The notes under the pieces: model-generated | What the model saw: the letters and a program-made list of their open reading frames with translations, nothing else | Told to the model about the DNA's origin: nothing | Databases searched by the model: none | Made by a program: the position numbers and the translations under genes | DNA from: Piscibacillus halophilus | GTDB lineage: Bacteria; Bacillota; Bacilli; Bacillales; Alkalibacillaceae | Direction: 5' to 3' | DNA length: 42,668 nucleotides | Assembly (NCBI RefSeq): GCF_900110685.1 | Contig: NZ_FOES01000022.1 | Span: forward strand, 1-42,668 | Shown here: piece after piece, positions 41,374-42,668 of the stretch | Position numbering within the stretch: the stretch's first letter is position 1 | Layout of the letters: each line of letters begins with the position of its first letter

Positions 41374-42168
41374 TCATTTATCCTTAAAGCATGAATCAAT
41401 TGCTTTAATCACAGATCCACGAAAACCGTCTTCTTCAAGTGATGCTAATGCTCTAATCGTCGTTCCGTTTGGAGTGGTAACGTGATCCTTTAACTCACCT
41501 GGGTGTATTCCAGTATCCATCACCATTTTCGCTGCCCCATAGACTGCTTGGGTGGCTAATTGATAGGCTAATTCACGAGGAATCCCTTGCTTAACGGCAC
41601 CATCTGCCATCGCTTCAATGAAAATATATACATACGCCGGTGAGGAACCACTTACAGCCGTGACGGCGTTCATTAATTCTTCTTTGACCATTTCAGCTTT
41701 ACCATAGCTAGAAAATAGGTGTTGTAAGTCTTCCAATTCTTCATCTGTTAAATTTTCATTTGGGCTATACGCTGTCATACCTTCCCCAACGAAGGAGGGG
41801 GTGTTGGGCATGGTTCGCACCACTTTCGTATTTGGAGAGAATAAACTCGCCATTTCTTTTAATGTAACCCCGACAGCAATCGTAATAATAATGGTGTCTT
41901 CACGGACGTGTGAACGTACTTCTTCAATCACGTCAGGGTAGACATAAGGTTTTACTGCTAAATACAGGACATCACTCTCCGCTGCTACTTTTTTATTGTC
42001 GTGCCCCATTTGAATTCCAAACTTATCTGTCACATAATTAATGGTCTTATCCGTAACAGCTGTTGCTTGAATTTGATCGGGTGAATAACCACCGTAAGTA
42101 ATCATGCCATTAATAATAGATTGGGCCATTTTGCCACAACCGATAAAACCTATAGTCCGGATTGCCAT
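41374..42168 (-). CDS. proC: Pyrroline-5-carboxylate reductase
   Basis: NAD(P)H-dependent last step of proline synthesis, 264 residues. Rossmann start IGFIGCGKMAQSIINGM, YLAVKPYVYPDVI, KVVRTMPNTPSFVGEGMTAY, the signature SGSSPAYVYIFIEAMADGAV, and HPGELKDHVTTPNGTTIRAL at the C-terminus. ATG 42168 follows GGGGTGTGTGGC; an in-frame ATG at 42291 gives a 41-residue extension with no counterpart in the family. Bacillaceae often carry several such genes, so ProI or ProG is an equally valid name. Proline as osmolyte would suit a salt-tolerant host. Confidence 0.95.
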   Translation of the reverse strand: MAIRTIGFIGCGKMAQSIINGMITYGGYSPDQIQATAVTDKTINYVTDKFGIQMGHDNKKVAAESDVLYLAVKPYVYPDVIEEVRSHVREDTIIITIAVGVTLKEMASLFSPNTKVVRTMPNTPSFVGEGMTAYSPNENLTDEELEDLQHLFSSYGKAEMVKEELMNAVTAVSGSSPAYVYIFIEAMADGAVKQGIPRELAYQLATQAVYGAAKMVMDTGIHPGELKDHVTTPNGTTIRALASLEEDGFRGSVIKAIDSCFKDK

Positions 42169-42351
42169 GCCACACACCCCTTTCTTTTTAATCATCTTTT
42201 CTAGGTTTTTATCATGCCTAAGTTCGCATGAGTTATACCTTGTGTAATCGTTGTTGATTGATATCATAACGCTATTTAAGGGATTTTCCAAGCATTTTTA
42301 CGAACTCTAAACTTTAAAATAAAGAACAAAATCGCTAACGCGACTTACTAC

Positions 42352-42380
42352 GTCCCAAGTGAGTGCTAATCACTTGGGAC
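42352..42380 (-). terminator. Hairpin overlapping the stop codon of the zinc-ribbon gene
   Basis: GTCCCAAGTGA pairs perfectly with TCACTTGGGAC. The first minus-strand arm includes the last codons of the zinc-ribbon gene and the TAG is in the loop. There is no T run after it, so it may be an mRNA end protector rather than a terminator. Confidence 0.6.
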
Positions 42381-42623
42381 ATTCTTCGCTCTAATCATAG
42401 TGCCATTACAGTGAGGGCAATGAAGCTCAACCTCTTCATCATTATTTTTATCCACACTAAACTCTCCGATGATATAATCAGGTACTTCATCAGTTCCATT
42501 ACAGTCAAGACATTTAAATATAACTATTTTGATTTCTTCATCCAATCCGAAAGGATCATCTTCTAACCATTCATCGATGTCTCCGAACAAATTATCCTGA
42601 TCTTTTTTCTGGGACAAACTCAT
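42366..42623 (-). CDS. Small zinc-ribbon protein, unknown function
   Basis: A protein of 85 residues that I cannot place in a named family. The N-terminal third is charged and acidic (SQKKDQDNLFGDIDEWLEDD). Then two knuckles CLDCNG and CPHCNG, 33 residues apart from first to first Cys, form a probable zinc ribbon that closes with MIRAKNV. ATG 42623 follows GGAGGAGGT; an in-frame ATG at 42653 has no such site. It is upstream of proC on the same strand, with a 197-base gap, so co-transcription is doubtful. The window ends 45 bases further on. Confidence 0.75.
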   Translation of the reverse strand: MSLSQKKDQDNLFGDIDEWLEDDPFGLDEEIKIVIFKCLDCNGTDEVPDYIIGEFSVDKNNDEEVELHCPHCNGTMIRAKNVPSD

Positions 42624-42668
42624 ACCTCCTCCATTTATTAACTGATTCAACATCTTCCATGTAATGAT

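Noticed and set aside
41374-42291. proC with a 41-residue N-terminal extension
   Set aside because: The family starts at the Rossmann motif, and ATG 42168 has GGGGTG upstream; the extension has no site and no homology.

Overview
The window looks like a chromosomal segment of a low-GC Bacillota, family Bacillaceae. The evidence is the degS-degU-degV and yvyE arrangement, a yxkF-msmX pair, ysfC/ysfD-type glycolate oxidase genes, a sinI-type antirepressor, a YtrA-type regulator with its operator, and strong AGGAGG ribosome binding sites. The extracellular solute-binding proteins are very acidic, which would fit a salt-tolerant genus, but that is inference. No rRNA, tRNA, CRISPR array, phage or intact insertion sequence was recognised.

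Layout. 1-3.8 kb: degV, degU and degS on the minus strand, with yvyE divergent. 4.1-5.6 kb: a secreted subtilisin-like protease with similarity to lantibiotic leader peptidases. It is followed by nine exact-period 21-bp tandem repeats. 5.9-8.7 kb: accessory stretch with an unknown membrane-anchored coiled-coil protein, a cyclic-di-GMP class I riboswitch directly upstream of a 48-residue SinI-like antirepressor, an AI-2E family permease and a tiny DUF1508 gene. 8.8-11 kb: a YtrABC-like ABC system with its GntR regulator and an exact AGTGTA-N13-TACACT operator. 11-13.3 kb: a PucR/YxkF-type regulator and MsmX, the shared ATPase of sugar ABC importers. 13.5-15.3 kb: nagA-nagB. 15.4-18.2 kb: glcD-glcF. 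18.3-23.8 kb: a complete oligopeptide ABC importer (substrate-binding protein, two permeases, two ATPases).

24-41 kb is a peptidoglycan salvage island: two murQ etherases, a MurR-like regulator, exo-muramidase NamZ, a carbohydrate ABC importer lacking an ATPase, AnmK, NagZ, an AmiE-like serine hydrolase, a tandem-GNAT acetyltransferase, a BadF-type GlcNAc/MurNAc kinase, a secreted SpoIID/LytB-type protein, and a second acetyltransferase paired with a LmbE-family hydrolase. The window ends with proC and a small zinc-ribbon protein.

How the genes work together (inference from families). A secreted SpoIID-type enzyme could release anhydro-muropeptides. The two ABC importers would bring in sugars and peptides, with MsmX powering the sugar importer. 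NagZ, NamZ and the AmiE-like enzyme, all secreted in B. subtilis, here have no signal peptide and no room for one, so the disaccharides would be dismantled inside the cell. AnmK and the BadF kinase would give MurNAc-6-P and GlcNAc-6-P, MurQ would remove lactate, and NagA/NagB would feed glycolysis. Two promoters in the island, upstream of murQ1 and anmK, carry the same module: a -35 box embedded in a shared 19-bp motif, an inverted repeat AATATTTT-N12-AAAATATT just upstream, and a cre-like site over the start point. This suggests common control by the MurR-like protein and CcpA.
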